Shown: piece by piece, positions 9,749 to 21,820 of the stretch | Numbering within the stretch: position 1 is the stretch's first letter | Layout of the letters: every line of letters begins with the position of its first letter | Source of the DNA: Sphingomonas sp. G-3-2-10 | GTDB taxonomy: Bacteria; Pseudomonadota; Alphaproteobacteria; Sphingomonadales; Sphingomonadaceae | Direction of reading: 5' to 3' | Length of the DNA: 64,000 nucleotides | NCBI RefSeq assembly: GCF_012927115.1 | Contig: NZ_JABBFY010000002.1 | Location: forward strand, 620,001 to 684,000 | The notes under the pieces: model-generated | The model's input: the letters and a program-made list of their open reading frames with translations, nothing else | What the model was told of the DNA's origin: nothing | The model's database searches: none | Position numbers and translations under genes: made by a program

Positions 9749-11494
9749 GCGGCCCTGGTCCCCCGCGCCGATCCTGCCGCCGGCCATCGACGACGATCCG
9801 GGCGCCTGCTCGGTCCCGCGCGGCGGGGCCTGGCGCCCCGGCGCGCGCTGGGCACAGGACGGCCGCGAAGGAGAAAGGGCGCGGATCGCGGCATTGCCGG
9901 CGCATCAGCAGCCGCCGATGCGGCTGCTCGGGCGGCGTTCCGAGCCCGTGACGCACCCGTTCCGGGCAATGCCTTCGGATGAAGGTGCGCCGGGCTCTAC
10001 CCCTCCGCCGGCGCCGATCGCGCCGAACGCACCGAACACACCGATGGCGCCGCCTTGGGAACGGCCGATGGTGCTGATCGAGCGTGTCGGACAACGCGAG
10101 GTGGTGATTGCCGCCTGCCCGGTGGCGCTCGCGCTCGACCTGGTGCCCGGCATGGCGGCCGCGCATGCCCGCGCGCTGGTCGGCGATCTGGATGTCCGCG
10201 ATGCAGACCGGCACGGCGACCAGGCATGGCTCGACCGGCTGGCGCTGCACGCCGTCGCGCACTGGACGCCGGTCGCGGCGCCCTCGGGCGACGACGGCAT
10301 CTGGCTGGACCTGACCGGCACCAGCCATCTCCATGGCGGCGAGAAGCGCTTCTGCGTGCGCGTGCTCCGATTCCTCGCGCGACTGGGGTTTACCGGGCGC
10401 GTGGGGGTCGCGGGCACGCCCGGCGCGGCGCATGCGCTGGCGCGGTTCGGCGGCGAGCGCGTGACGATCCTGCCGCCGGGCAGCGAGGCGTCGGCGCTTG
10501 CCGGAATGCCTGTGGCCGCGTTGCGGCTCGAGTCGGCGGCGCTCGGCGCCGCCGCGCGGTTCGGGCTCGAGCGTGTCGGCGACCTCTTGCCCGTGCCGCG
10601 CGGGCCGCTGGCCAGGCGGCTCGGGCTGTCGACGGTGACGCGCCTCGACCAGGCGCTCGGCCGCGCCGCCGAGCCGATCGTGCCGGTCGTGCCGTTCGAG
10701 GCGCCCGAAGTATCGCGGCGGCTTCTCGAGCCGATCGCGACGCCCGAGGCGATCGCGCAGGTCATCTCCGATCTGGTCGCCGACCTGGTCGCCTTGCTCC
10801 AGCAGCGCGGGCTCGGGGTGCGCGCGGCGCGCATCATCGCCGAACGCGTCGACGGTGCCGACCAGCATCTGTCGATCGGCGCTTCGCGGGCTACGCGCGA
10901 CCCCGCGCACCTCAAGCGCATGTTCGGCCTCAGGATCGACCGGCTCGAGCCCGGGCTCGGTATCGAAGCCATGCATCTGATCGTGCCCCACAGCGAGCCG
11001 CTCGGCGCGCGCATCGCCGGCGCGCTGATCGCGGATGGCAACGCGCCGCCGGATCTCGCGCCCGCGATCGACCAGCTCGCCGGACGCGCCGGGGAAAACG
11101 CGGTGTTTCGCATCGGGCTCGAGCCGAGCGACGTTCCCGAGCGGGCCGTGCGGCGGCTTGGCGCCCTGGCTGCTCCGGAGGGCTGGCCGGCCTGGACGCG
11201 ACCGGTGCGGATCCTGCCCCGTCCCGAGCTGCTCAGCCATGTCGTGGCGCTTCTGCCCGACCATGCGCCGCGTCGCTTCACCTGGCGGGGCAAGCCCTAC
11301 CGGGTGATCGCCGGCGACGGCCCCGAGCGCATCCATGGCGAATGGTGGCGCACCGACAAGGAGCTCTGGGCAGTCAGGGATTATTTCCGGGTGGAGGTCG
11401 AGGGCGGCCAGCGCCTCTGGCTGTTCCGCCGCGGCGACGGCGTCGTCCCCGAGACCGGGGATCTCAGCTGGTATCTGCACGGCTTCTTCGGCTG

Positions 11495-11495
<1 letters not shown>
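9666..11495 (+). CDS. imuB: ImuB, Y-family polymerase-like protein
   Basis: A Y-family polymerase homologue of about 609 residues that is thought to bridge DnaE2 to the sliding clamp rather than to synthesise DNA. It starts [20 protein letters not shown]; the open frame upstream belongs to imuA. Visible family segments are [58 protein letters not shown] and the C-terminal [20 protein letters not shown]. An insertion-like Pro/Ala-rich stretch follows the first 100 residues. Catalytic acidic residues typical of active Y-family polymerases are not evident in the usual places, as expected for ImuB. Its stop shares a base with the dnaE2 start. Confidence 0.92.
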
Positions 11496-14779
<3,284 letters not shown>

Positions 14780-14842
14780 GATCGGCAGGGCCGAGTCGCC
14801 TTTCCGTCAGGCCAGTCCGCGAACCAGGGGTCGTGATAACTA

Positions 14843-14854
14843 GTCATATCTGAT
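14843..14854. promoter_or_regulatory. Possible HipB operator, upstream copy
   Basis: GTCATATCTGAT is a near match to the palindrome GTCATATATGAC that occurs after hipA (16491-16502). It lies about 37 bases before the likely hipB start, within an AT-rich stretch flanked by GATAA and TTATC. Confidence 0.4.
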
Positions 14855-14890
14855 TGATTATCGCAGGATGTGCGTTATATATGCTGCATT

Positions 14891-15259
14891 ATGACTTCGC
14901 CAAAGACCCGACCGATATTGCGCCAGCTTGGCCATGACCTGCGCTCGGCGCGGCTCAGGCGGCGCCTGGCCGTGGCCGATCTCGCGCTGCGGTCGGGCTC
15001 ATCGCCCAGCACCATAACCCGGCTCGAAAAGGGAGAGCCGGGCATCGGCATCGGTACGCTCGCCGACGTCCTGATCGTGCTCGGCCTCGCTGACCGCCTC
15101 GCCGAGCTGATCGATGTCCGCAGCGACGAGCTTGGCCTGGCCTTGACGGATCAAAGCCTGCCGCAACGGGGGCGGAACTCCCCGGCGGCGCGCCGAAAGC
15201 GCGGCGGGGAGGATGCCGCCAGAGACGATGCGTCCGACGACGATGGCGTCGCCTTCTGA
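14891..15259 (+). CDS. hipB: HipB-like antitoxin, XRE-family HTH
   Basis: A 122-residue DNA-binding protein with a helix-turn-helix at about residues 10-65: LRQLGHDLRSARLRRRLAVA, then DLALRSGSSPSTITRLEKGE and GIGIGTLADVLIVLGLADRL. The tail is Arg/Asp-rich and probably disordered, as in HipB proteins that grip the kinase partner. MTSPKTRP at 14891 was preferred to an upstream ATG because it fits the family. Its stop shares a base with hipA (TGATG), the coupling typical of toxin-antitoxin pairs. It is expected to repress its own promoter together with HipA. Confidence 0.85.
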   Translation: MTSPKTRPILRQLGHDLRSARLRRRLAVADLALRSGSSPSTITRLEKGEPGIGIGTLADVLIVLGLADRLAELIDVRSDELGLALTDQSLPQRGRNSPAARRKRGGEDAARDDASDDDGVAF

Positions 15260-16491
15260 TGGCTGACTTTCGGGCACAGGTCGCGCTCGGCGAAGCGCTG
15301 GTCCCGGTCGGGCAATTGCGGTTCACGCATTCCGGGCCGCGGCAGTTCTCGAGCTTCGCCTATGACCAGGCCTGGGTCGACAATCCGCGCCGCTTCGATC
15401 TCTCCCCCGACATGCCGCTCGACGGCGGCCCGTATCATGCCTCGGCCCAGCAGGGCGAGCAGCGCGATGCGTTGGGCGGCGCCTTTGCCGACGCGGCCCC
15501 GGACAGCTGGGGGCGAAGGCTGCTGGAGCGCAACTACGGGAACGGCCTCAGCGAGTTCGAGTATCTGACGCTGTCCGACGACGCCTGCCGCCAGGGGGCG
15601 CTGCGTTTCCTCGATGCCGATGGCGCCGTCATCACCGGCGGCGCCGCCGATGCCGTGCCGCGTCTTATCGATCTCGAAGCGCTGACGGCGATCGCTCGCG
15701 CCTACGAGCAGGGCGCGGAGCTTTCAGCCGAGGATCTGGCGGCGCTCGCGGGCGCCGGCGGATCGGGCGGTGCGCGCCCCAAGGCCAATGTGCGCGACGG
15801 CGATCATCTGTGGCTCGCCAAATTCACCTCCGTCCTCGATCAGCAGCCCGTCGAGCGCGCCGAAGTCGCGGTGCTGCGCCTCGCCGCCAAATGCGGCATC
15901 ACCGTGCCGGAAGTCCGTCTCGAGCTCGGCGATACGCCTTATCCCGTCGCGCTGCTGCGGCGCTTCGATAGGCAGGGCCCGGGACGCATTCCCTATATTT
16001 CCGCCCGCACCGCGCTTGCCAAGCGGGGCACCGCGCTCGGCTCCTATACCGAGATCGTCGATTTCATGCGCGGCCATTCGGCCGACCCGTTGCGGGATTT
16101 CCTCGAACTCTACCGCCGCCTGATCTTCACCATCCTGGTTTCGAACAAGGACGATCACCTGAAGAATCACGGCTTCCTCTATGTCGGGCGCGGCCAGTGG
16201 CGGCTGTCGCCGATGTTCGACGTCAATCCGGCGCCCGATCGCAATCCGCATCTCGAGACCGCGATCTTCGAAGGCGGCGCGCACGACCGATCCATCGAAC
16301 TCGCCCTCGAAGCGTGCGAGTTCTTCGAGATCAAGCCGCCCGCGGCGCGGACGCTGATCCGCGATCTGGCGACCACGGTCGAGCAGAACTGGCGCACGGC
16401 CTTTCGCGATGCCGGGATCGCCGGTCCCCAGGCGCGCAGCTTCGAGCCCGCCTTCGAGCATGACGAAGCGGAGCTGGCGCGAAGCTTATAG
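15259..16491 (+). CDS. hipA: HipA-family serine/threonine kinase toxin
   Basis: The 410-residue protein has the HipA plan. The N-terminal subdomain includes SPDMPLDGGPYHASAQQGEQ and FADAAPDSWGRRLLERNYG; the Gly-rich GAGGSGGARPKANVRDGDH lies at the ATP loop; the lysine strand is HLWLAKF. The catalytic loop is LVSNKDDHLKNHGFLY (D-x-x-x-x-N type), and the metal-binding motif is MFDVNPAP. E. coli HipA phosphorylates glutamyl-tRNA synthetase and causes persistence; targets vary among homologues, so the target here is unknown. All key catalytic residues appear present. The start overlaps hipB. Confidence 0.88.
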   Translation: MADFRAQVALGEALVPVGQLRFTHSGPRQFSSFAYDQAWVDNPRRFDLSPDMPLDGGPYHASAQQGEQRDALGGAFADAAPDSWGRRLLERNYGNGLSEFEYLTLSDDACRQGALRFLDADGAVITGGAADAVPRLIDLEALTAIARAYEQGAELSAEDLAALAGAGGSGGARPKANVRDGDHLWLAKFTSVLDQQPVERAEVAVLRLAAKCGITVPEVRLELGDTPYPVALLRRFDRQGPGRIPYISARTALAKRGTALGSYTEIVDFMRGHSADPLRDFLELYRRLIFTILVSNKDDHLKNHGFLYVGRGQWRLSPMFDVNPAPDRNPHLETAIFEGGAHDRSIELALEACEFFEIKPPAARTLIRDLATTVEQNWRTAFRDAGIAGPQARSFEPAFEHDEAELARSL

Positions 16492-16532
16492 TCATATATG
16501 ACGTATTGTGGCGCTTAATGCGTCATATATGA
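16491..16532. promoter_or_regulatory. Two palindromes downstream of hipA, operator-like
   Basis: A perfect GTCATATATGAC (16491-16502) begins at the last base of the hipA stop codon, and a second TCATATATGA lies at 16523-16532, about three helical turns away. A similar site precedes hipB. Confidence 0.45.
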
Positions 16533-16576
16533 ATGTCGGCTGTGACGCCTATCAGGCGCTCAAGCAGCGCAGCTAT

Positions 16577-16600
16577 CCGAAAAATGTATACATATTTCGG
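16577..16600. promoter_or_regulatory. 24-bp near-perfect palindrome
   Basis: The arms are CCGAAAAATGTA and TACATATTTCGG, with one mismatched pair. It lies between hipA and the potassium-channel gene, which converge on it. It is operator-like, and no nearby regulator is obviously matched to it. Confidence 0.45.
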
Positions 16601-16647
16601 ACAGGCCACGGCTCCGCCCGGTCAGTTGCGTGACACAGCGCCGCGGC

Positions 16648-17091
16648 TCAGCGCTCGCGAGCCTCGATTTCCATCAACCGTATCCGGCCCACCACCGACA
16701 CGAAGAAGGCGGTCGACCAGCCCAGCAGGATGATGCCGTTGGCGCCTTCGATCGCGCCGAACACCCGCCACCCGCGCGGCAGCACGACGTCGCCATAGCC
16801 GATCGTCGTGTAGGTCGAGGTGGAGAAATACAGCGCTTCCTCGAAGCTGCCCAGCGCCCCCGACAGCGCATAGACCGCGGCATAGAGCCAGATCTCGGCG
16901 GCATGGAGCGCGAACAGCCCGCCCGCCGCGCCGGCGACACCCAGCCCGTCGCGCACCAGGCTGCTATGACTCGACATGCGTCGATGGTGATCGCGCACCA
17001 GCCGCATTAGCAGCGCCAGGCCGAGCAGATGGCTGACCACTGTGATCGTGGTGATCACCGTCGCCAGACCGAGTTGAGCAAATAACGGCAT
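16648..17091 (-). CDS. Small potassium channel, Ion_trans_2 type
   Basis: A 147-residue inner-membrane protein. The selectivity filter TTIGYGDV lies after a pore helix (YFSTSTY), with hydrophobic segments before it (LGLATVITTITVVSHLLGLA; GLFALHAAEIWLYAAVYALS) and one after it (ANGIILLGWSTAFFVSVVGR). The protein therefore has three membrane segments plus the pore loop; no cytoplasmic RCK/TrkA-N domain is attached. Tetramers of such subunits conduct K+. It is convergent with hipA and stands alone. Confidence 0.88.
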   Translation of the reverse strand: MPLFAQLGLATVITTITVVSHLLGLALLMRLVRDHHRRMSSHSSLVRDGLGVAGAAGGLFALHAAEIWLYAAVYALSGALGSFEEALYFSTSTYTTIGYGDVVLPRGWRVFGAIEGANGIILLGWSTAFFVSVVGRIRLMEIEARER

Positions 17092-17182
17092 CGCCGCCTA
17101 TCAAGCCTATCCTGAGGCCGGAACCGATACGCAAAGCTGCGTACTGCCGCGAGCTCGGCACTGATGGCCGGCGGCGGCCGGT

Positions 17183-17359
17183 TCAGCGTTTCAGATATTC
17201 CTCGACCGCATCGGCGCCGTTGCCGACGGCATCGACCGCCTGCTGCAGGCGCTCGCGGCTGACGCCGAACCTGTCGGTCCAATAGGCGACTTCATAATCC
17301 TCGCCCATGGCGATGCGCGAGGAATCCTGCGGGGCACGTAGCGTCTTGTTATCGCTCAT
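17183..17359 (-). CDS. DUF3606-family small protein
   Basis: A 58-residue soluble protein (MSDNKTLRAPQDSSRIAMGE, then DYEVAYWTDRFGVSRERLQQ, AVDAVGNGADAVEEYLKR). The YEVAYWTDRFGVSRERLQQA core is the DUF3606 signature; function is unknown. The start was placed at 17359, with an AGGAGAGAG ribosome site; a long open frame continues upstream but reads through the reverse of the DUF932 gene and is not coding. It is divergent from the conjugative-element remnant. Confidence 0.85.
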   Translation of the reverse strand: MSDNKTLRAPQDSSRIAMGEDYEVAYWTDRFGVSRERLQQAVDAVGNGADAVEEYLKR

Positions 17360-17584
17360 TTCTCTCTCCTTCGTTCCACAGAATCGCCGACGGCCGACCA
17401 GGTTCCCATGGGCTGAGTTCCGGGAGGGGAAGGCCTTCCCCTGACGGCCAGCCGCGTCTGGCCGTACCCCTTCTGCGGGCGCTTCGCCCCGCAACGCCCC
17501 GAGAGAGGAAGAGCGCGGCCGGTTCGGCCGTGACGGGTTCAGGCAGGAGAGAGAGGCTCTCGGCGCCCGTCGCGGAGAATTTCC

Positions 17585-18349
17585 ATGGCGACTGTCCTCA
17601 ACCCCGCATCCGCGCCGCCTCGGCGCACCGCACCCTACAAGGTCGACATCTCGCGCGGCTCGCGCATCGGACGGGTCTCGTCCGAATGGTTCTCGCGGCC
17701 GGACGACGAGCGTTATCTTTCGCTCAGCGAGCTCCATGCCGCGACGCTGGCGCGGGCGCGGCGCGCCACCACGCGCACCGTCGAGACCCGCGAGGTCCGC
17801 GTCGAGGCGAGCCGCGACAATGTCGAGCGCCTGGCGCTGGTCGTGCCGGGTCGCGACGAGCCGGTCGCGCCGACCCACTGGTCGTTCGGCCAGCTGTGCA
17901 GCCTGGTCGGCGCGCCTTCCGCCTATCTGCGCGAGCTGCCGGCGCCGCTTGCCGGCATCAACCTCCAGCACGGGCTGCTCAGCCACCGCGCCGAGCTGAT
18001 GAAGACGCTCGAGACCGAGGACGGCCGCACCGAGCTGCGCGCGGTCACCGGTCCCGACTATGGCCGGATCTGGGATCACGAACTGGTCGCCGCCGTCATG
18101 AAGATCGCCGGCAACGGCACCGGCGACACCCGCTGGAAGGTGCCCGGGCTGCTCGACTGGTCGACCATGACCCACAACCCGCATGTCGAGGTGACCAGGG
18201 ATACGACCACGCTCTATGCCAGCGACCGTGACGTCTTCCTGTTCCTGGTCGACGATGCGCATCCGATCGAGGCGGGCAGGCTGCCGAACGGCGACCCGGA
18301 CCTGTTCTTCCGCGGCTTCTACAACTGGTCGAAGGAGCTCTCGCAATGA
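17585..18349 (+). pseudogene. DUF932-family protein fused to the last codons of trbF
   Basis: The first 240 or so residues match DUF932 proteins common on mobile elements: VSSEWFSRPDDERYLSLSEL, THWSFGQLCSLVGAPSAYLR, TGPDYGRIWDHELVAAVMKI and ASDRDVFLFLVDDAHPIEAG. The protein stops at FFRGFYNWSKELSQ, although the family continues about 120 residues past the FRGFY..W point. The end NWSKELSQ resembles the C-terminus of TrbF, and the 4-base overlap with trbG is what trbF-trbG pairs show. I infer that a deletion joined this gene to the end of trbF, removing all genes between. The truncated product is probably non-functional. Confidence 0.7.
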
Positions 18350-19338
18350 TTCCCATTCGCATGGCCCTGCTGCTCGGCAGCCTGCCGCTCTCCGCCTGCA
18401 GCGCATCGCACGCGCAGACCCCGCCGCTGGCTTTCGAAGCCGCACCTGCCGCAGTGCCGGAACCTGACCCGCCCAAGCCGGTCGAGATCGTGCGCATCCC
18501 CGAGCCCTTGCCGCTGCCCGGACAGTTGAAGCCGATTGCGGCACCGGTCGCACGCGAGCCTGCCGATCCGAAGACCCGGATCGGCAACGCCAACGCCGCG
18601 GCCCGCATGCAGCCGGCCCGCGACGGCTTCCTCAATGCGATCCAGCTCTATCCCTGGGCAGAGGGAGCGCTCTACCAGCTCTATGCCGCGCCGGGCCAGG
18701 TCACCGACATCGCGCTCCAGGAAGGCGAGCAACTCGCCGGACCGGGACCGGTCGCTGCCGGCGACACGGTCCGCTGGATCATCGGTGATACGGTCAGCGG
18801 GACCGGGGCCGGGCAGCGTGTCCATATTCTGGTCAAGCCAACACGGACCGGGCTGGTCACCAATCTGGTGATCAACACCGACCGCCGAACCTATCATCTC
18901 GAGCTGCGCTCGACGCCGGAGACCTACATGGCCTCGGTCTCCTGGACCTACCCCCAGGATGCGCTGATCGCGCTTGCGGCGCGCAACCGCGAGGCTGCCG
19001 CAGCGATCCCAGTCGTGCCCGACGTCGACATCGACGCCTTGCACTTCGGCTATCGTATCGAGGGTGACCGCCCTGCCTGGCGACCGCTTCGCGCGTTCGA
19101 CGACGGGAAGCAGGTGTTCATCCAGCTGCCGCCGAGCATCGGCCGGAGCGACCTGCCGCCGCTGTTCATCGCTGGCGCCAAAGGCGAGGGCGAACTGGTC
19201 AATTATCGCGTGCGCGGTCGCTATCTCGTGGTCGACCGCCTGTTCGCCGGCGCCGAGCTGCGCCTGTTTGCAGGCAAATCCGAGCAACGCGTCCGCATTC
19301 TCCGCCAGGACGACGCGCGGGGGGGGAACTCGAGATGA
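18346..19338 (+). CDS. trbG: Conjugal transfer protein TrbG (VirB9-like)
   Basis: A 330-residue exported protein of the type IV secretion outer-membrane core. The N-terminus is a signal peptide (MIPIRMALLLGSLPLSACSA) with a possible lipoprotein cysteine. The body contains AIQLYPWAEGALYQLYAAPG, VHILVKPTRTGLVTNLVINT, PETYMASVSWTYPQDALIAL and VNYRVRGRYLVVDRLFAGAE, characteristic of TrbG/VirB9. It overlaps trbI by 4 bases. Without most other trb genes in the window it is unlikely to work in conjugation unless complemented elsewhere. It is intact. Confidence 0.92.
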   Translation: MIPIRMALLLGSLPLSACSASHAQTPPLAFEAAPAAVPEPDPPKPVEIVRIPEPLPLPGQLKPIAAPVAREPADPKTRIGNANAAARMQPARDGFLNAIQLYPWAEGALYQLYAAPGQVTDIALQEGEQLAGPGPVAAGDTVRWIIGDTVSGTGAGQRVHILVKPTRTGLVTNLVINTDRRTYHLELRSTPETYMASVSWTYPQDALIALAARNREAAAAIPVVPDVDIDALHFGYRIEGDRPAWRPLRAFDDGKQVFIQLPPSIGRSDLPPLFIAGAKGEGELVNYRVRGRYLVVDRLFAGAELRLFAGKSEQRVRILRQDDARGGNSR

Positions 19339-20546
19339 CCGCAGCCGCCGAACCCTCTGCTACAGCGCCGGTCGATCTGCGGCTGCGTGGCGATCCGCCC
19401 CGCGTCATGCGGCTTTCGCGCAAGGCTCTCGCGGTGGTGGGGCTACTCACCACTACGAGCATTGGCGGGGCGCTGATCTATGCGCTCCAACCCTCGGCCC
19501 CCCAGAGCCAGACCGAGCTCTACGCAACCGACAATCGCGCGGCGCCCGACAGCTTTGCCGGAGCGCCGAAGGACTATTCGCAGCTGCCCAAGCTCGGACC
19601 GCCACTGCCAGGCGATCTCGGCAGGCCGATCCTCTCTGCGCAGCAGCGGGGCGTCGAGGTCGCGCCGCCGCCGATCGGCGCTCCTTCGCCCGCGCCGACG
19701 GGCGGCGGAGCCAATGCCGCGCAGGCGGCGCGCGACCGCGTCCGCCAGGAACGGGATTCCGCGCGAACCGGCAAGGTGTTCGTCGGCCGCGAAAGCGCGG
19801 CGGCATCGACCGGTCCGACCGGCGCTTCGTCCTTGGCATTGCCCGCACCGTCCACGCCTGCCTCGGTGCCAGCCGCCACGGCCAGTGCCGGCACCGACCG
19901 GAGCGCGAAGCGCGATTTCCTGCAGGCGGGAGATAAGGGTCCGACCGAAAGCAGCTACCGTGTAGTGCAACCTGGCTCGCCCTATGTTGTGCAGGCAGGC
20001 AGCGTCATATCCGCCGCGCTGATTACCGGGATCCGCTCGGACCTCCCGGGGACGATCACCGCGCAAGTGACTCAGAATGTCTATGACAGCGTGACCGGAA
20101 GCCACTTGCTGATCCCGCAGGGCAGCCGCTTAATCGGCGAATATGATTCGCAGGTCTCGTTCGGACAGAACCGGGCCTTGCTCGCCTGGGACCGCTTGAT
20201 CCTGCCCGACGGCCGCTCGATCCAGCTCGACCGGCTGCCAGGCGCCGACGTCGGCGGCTATTCCGGGCTGCAGGACCGCGTGAACCAGCATTGGGGCGGG
20301 ATGCTTCGAGCGGCCCTGATCTCGACGCTGCTCAGCGCCGGTGCCGAAGTCGGCAGCAGCAACGACGATGATCTCGTCCGGGCGCTGCGGCAGGGCATGT
20401 CGGAATCCATCGATCGAACGGGACAGGATCTCGTACGGCGCCAGATGGGCGTCCAGCCGACGCTCACAATCCGGCCGGGATTCCAGCTGCGCGTCATCGT
20501 TACCCGCGACATCGTCATGGCACCGACTCAAGGAGACACGAAATGA
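19335..20546 (+). CDS. trbI: Conjugal transfer protein TrbI (VirB10-like)
   Basis: A 403-residue protein anchored in the inner membrane by one segment at about residues 33-50 (ALAVVGLLTTTSIGGALIYA), followed by a Pro/Ala-rich periplasmic linker and the C-terminal TrbI domain (YVVQAGSVISAALITGIRSD, HLLIPQGSRLIGEYDSQVSF and RPGFQLRVIVTRDIVMAP). VirB10 spans both membranes in type IV systems and couples ATP use to channel opening. It is intact, overlaps trbG and the DUF2274 gene by 4 bases each, and belongs to the element remnant. Confidence 0.93.
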   Translation: MTAAAEPSATAPVDLRLRGDPPRVMRLSRKALAVVGLLTTTSIGGALIYALQPSAPQSQTELYATDNRAAPDSFAGAPKDYSQLPKLGPPLPGDLGRPILSAQQRGVEVAPPPIGAPSPAPTGGGANAAQAARDRVRQERDSARTGKVFVGRESAAASTGPTGASSLALPAPSTPASVPAATASAGTDRSAKRDFLQAGDKGPTESSYRVVQPGSPYVVQAGSVISAALITGIRSDLPGTITAQVTQNVYDSVTGSHLLIPQGSRLIGEYDSQVSFGQNRALLAWDRLILPDGRSIQLDRLPGADVGGYSGLQDRVNQHWGGMLRAALISTLLSAGAEVGSSNDDDLVRALRQGMSESIDRTGQDLVRRQMGVQPTLTIRPGFQLRVIVTRDIVMAPTQGDTK

Positions 20547-20764
20547 CGCTTAAGCTGGGGCCGATCGCCGACGACAAGCCGGTCAAGATGACGATCGAGA
20601 TGCCCGCCGACGTCTATCGCGACCTGACCGCCTATGCCGAAGCCCATGCCGCAGAGAGCGGCCAGGCTTCGCACGGCCCGGCCAAGCTGATCGTCCCGAT
20701 GCTTGTCCAGTTCATGACCGATGACCGTGCTTTCGCGAAGGTTCGGCGAACCGGCGGGAGTTGA
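20543..20764 (+). CDS. DUF2274-family protein
   Basis: A 73-residue protein: MTLKLGPIADDKPVKMTIEM, then PADVYRDLTAYAEAHAAESG and KLIVPMLVQFMTDDRAFAKV. It has the look of a ribbon-helix-helix DNA-binding fold. DUF2274 genes regularly follow trbI in Tn4371-like integrative elements of Proteobacteria, and the 4-base overlap here is consistent with that. It marks the end of the conjugation gene remnant. Function is not established. Confidence 0.8.
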   Translation: MTLKLGPIADDKPVKMTIEMPADVYRDLTAYAEAHAAESGQASHGPAKLIVPMLVQFMTDDRAFAKVRRTGGS

Positions 20765-20777
20765 TCGACGCCAGGCA

Positions 20778-21584
20778 TCAGTCACCGCGCAGGGCGGCGC
20801 GAACAGCCGCAGCAGCAGCGCCGAGATCGCTGTTGATCAACGTGCTGCTCACCCGGACAGCCCGAATGCCCAGCGCCGCGAGCTTGGCGTCGATCGCTTC
20901 ATCCTTGGCGCGGCGCTTGGCCTGACGATGATGCGCGCCGTCGCAGAAAACTGCGACACGCTCGTCCGCGAAATAGAGGTCGACTTCGCTGATCAGCCCG
21001 GGTGCGTCGCGGAACTCCAGATCCTGCCAGAGATGGTACCATGACGGAAACAGTCCGCCATCCTCCATCACCAGCATCGGCGGCACGCCGAACAGACCGT
21101 GCCGTGCCAGCTCCTGCATCAGGAACAGCTCGATCGGCGTTTCCGTGCCCCCGATCCGACGGCACCCGATCCGCCCGAACGGGCGGAACATCAAGTCCAT
21201 GCGCTTGCGCCGATATTTCTGGGTCAGCTTCTCGGTCGGCATGCCGATGTCGAACATCGCGACATCGTCGGGATCGAAGGTGGTCGCAAGGAAGACGTCT
21301 CGATGAGGATCCCGATCTCGTCGAGGAAATGCGTGCCCATGTTGGCGACCAGCCCGAGTGGACCGTAACATGCCCCATTCGCCGCTGAACGGATCATAGC
21401 AGGCATAGCCGGGCTCAGCCTCGCGCCACTTATCGCCGCCTGCCATCGCGGCGATGAAATCGACCGTCACTGTGCTCACCTTGCCGCGCTTGGACGCAGG
21501 CAACAGCGATAGCGCGAAGGGCGTGACGGTGCTGACCCCATCGGACTGCTCCACAGCAATCGTGCTCGCGATGACCGAGATCAT
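20778..21584 (-). CDS. DUF559/Vsr-like nuclease-fold protein with apparent compensating frameshifts
   Basis: The C-terminal 90 residues resemble PD-(D/E)XK nucleases of the DUF559/Vsr type: ISEVDLYFADERVAVFCDGA, then HHRQAKRRAKDEAIDAKLAA and LGIRAVRVSS. Between residues 74 and 92 the current frame gives an unlikely Arg/His-rich stretch (STRAGRQHGHAFPRRDRDPH). The other frame over those bases reads GPLGLVANMGTHFLDEIGIL, far more protein-like. A pair of opposite single-base shifts near 21300 and 21370 would explain this. The gene could be damaged, or the frameshifts could be assembly errors. It overlaps the upstream small gene by 4 bases. The substrate is unknown. Confidence 0.55.
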   Translation of the reverse strand: MISVIASTIAVEQSDGVSTVTPFALSLLPASKRGKVSTVTVDFIAAMAGGDKWREAEPGYACYDPFSGEWGMLRSTRAGRQHGHAFPRRDRDPHRDVFLATTFDPDDVAMFDIGMPTEKLTQKYRRKRMDLMFRPFGRIGCRRIGGTETPIELFLMQELARHGLFGVPPMLVMEDGGLFPSWYHLWQDLEFRDAPGLISEVDLYFADERVAVFCDGAHHRQAKRRAKDEAIDAKLAALGIRAVRVSSTLINSDLGAAAAAVRAALRGD

Positions 21585-21820
21585 CTGGACTCGGTGCCGC
21601 GCTCGCGAAACAGTGCAATCTCGCCCTCGGAAGGCTTGTCGAACAGCTTCCCACCCGCCGCCTGGAACATCGCCTTGGTGATCGGCTGAATCCCTCCTAG
21701 GTCCAGCATCGAGGCGCGCACCAGCTCAGGCACGGCACGCCAGTCGAGCCGGTAGGGCGGCCTAGGCCCGGCGACATAGGCGGAATCGGCACGCAGGATG
21801 GCGGGGCGGTTCTTGATCAT
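21581..21820 (-). CDS. Small hypothetical protein upstream of the nuclease-like gene
   Basis: A 79-residue protein starting MIKNRPAILRADSAYVAGPR, with a DWRAVPELVRASMLDLGGIQ helical stretch and GGKLFDKPSEGEIALFRERG. Its stop overlaps the next start (ATGA), so the two genes probably form one transcript, and the two could be parts of one original protein. No family recognised. Upstream (21821-22073) nothing else is visible until hfaA. Confidence 0.45.
   Translation of the reverse strand: MIKNRPAILRADSAYVAGPRPPYRLDWRAVPELVRASMLDLGGIQPITKAMFQAAGGKLFDKPSEGEIALFRERGTESR

Noticed and set aside
10055..11494. Upstream extension of dnaE2 over imuB
   Set aside because: The extra 480 codons are Arg/Ala-rich and lie in another frame of imuB; the known DnaE2 N-terminus begins at 11495.
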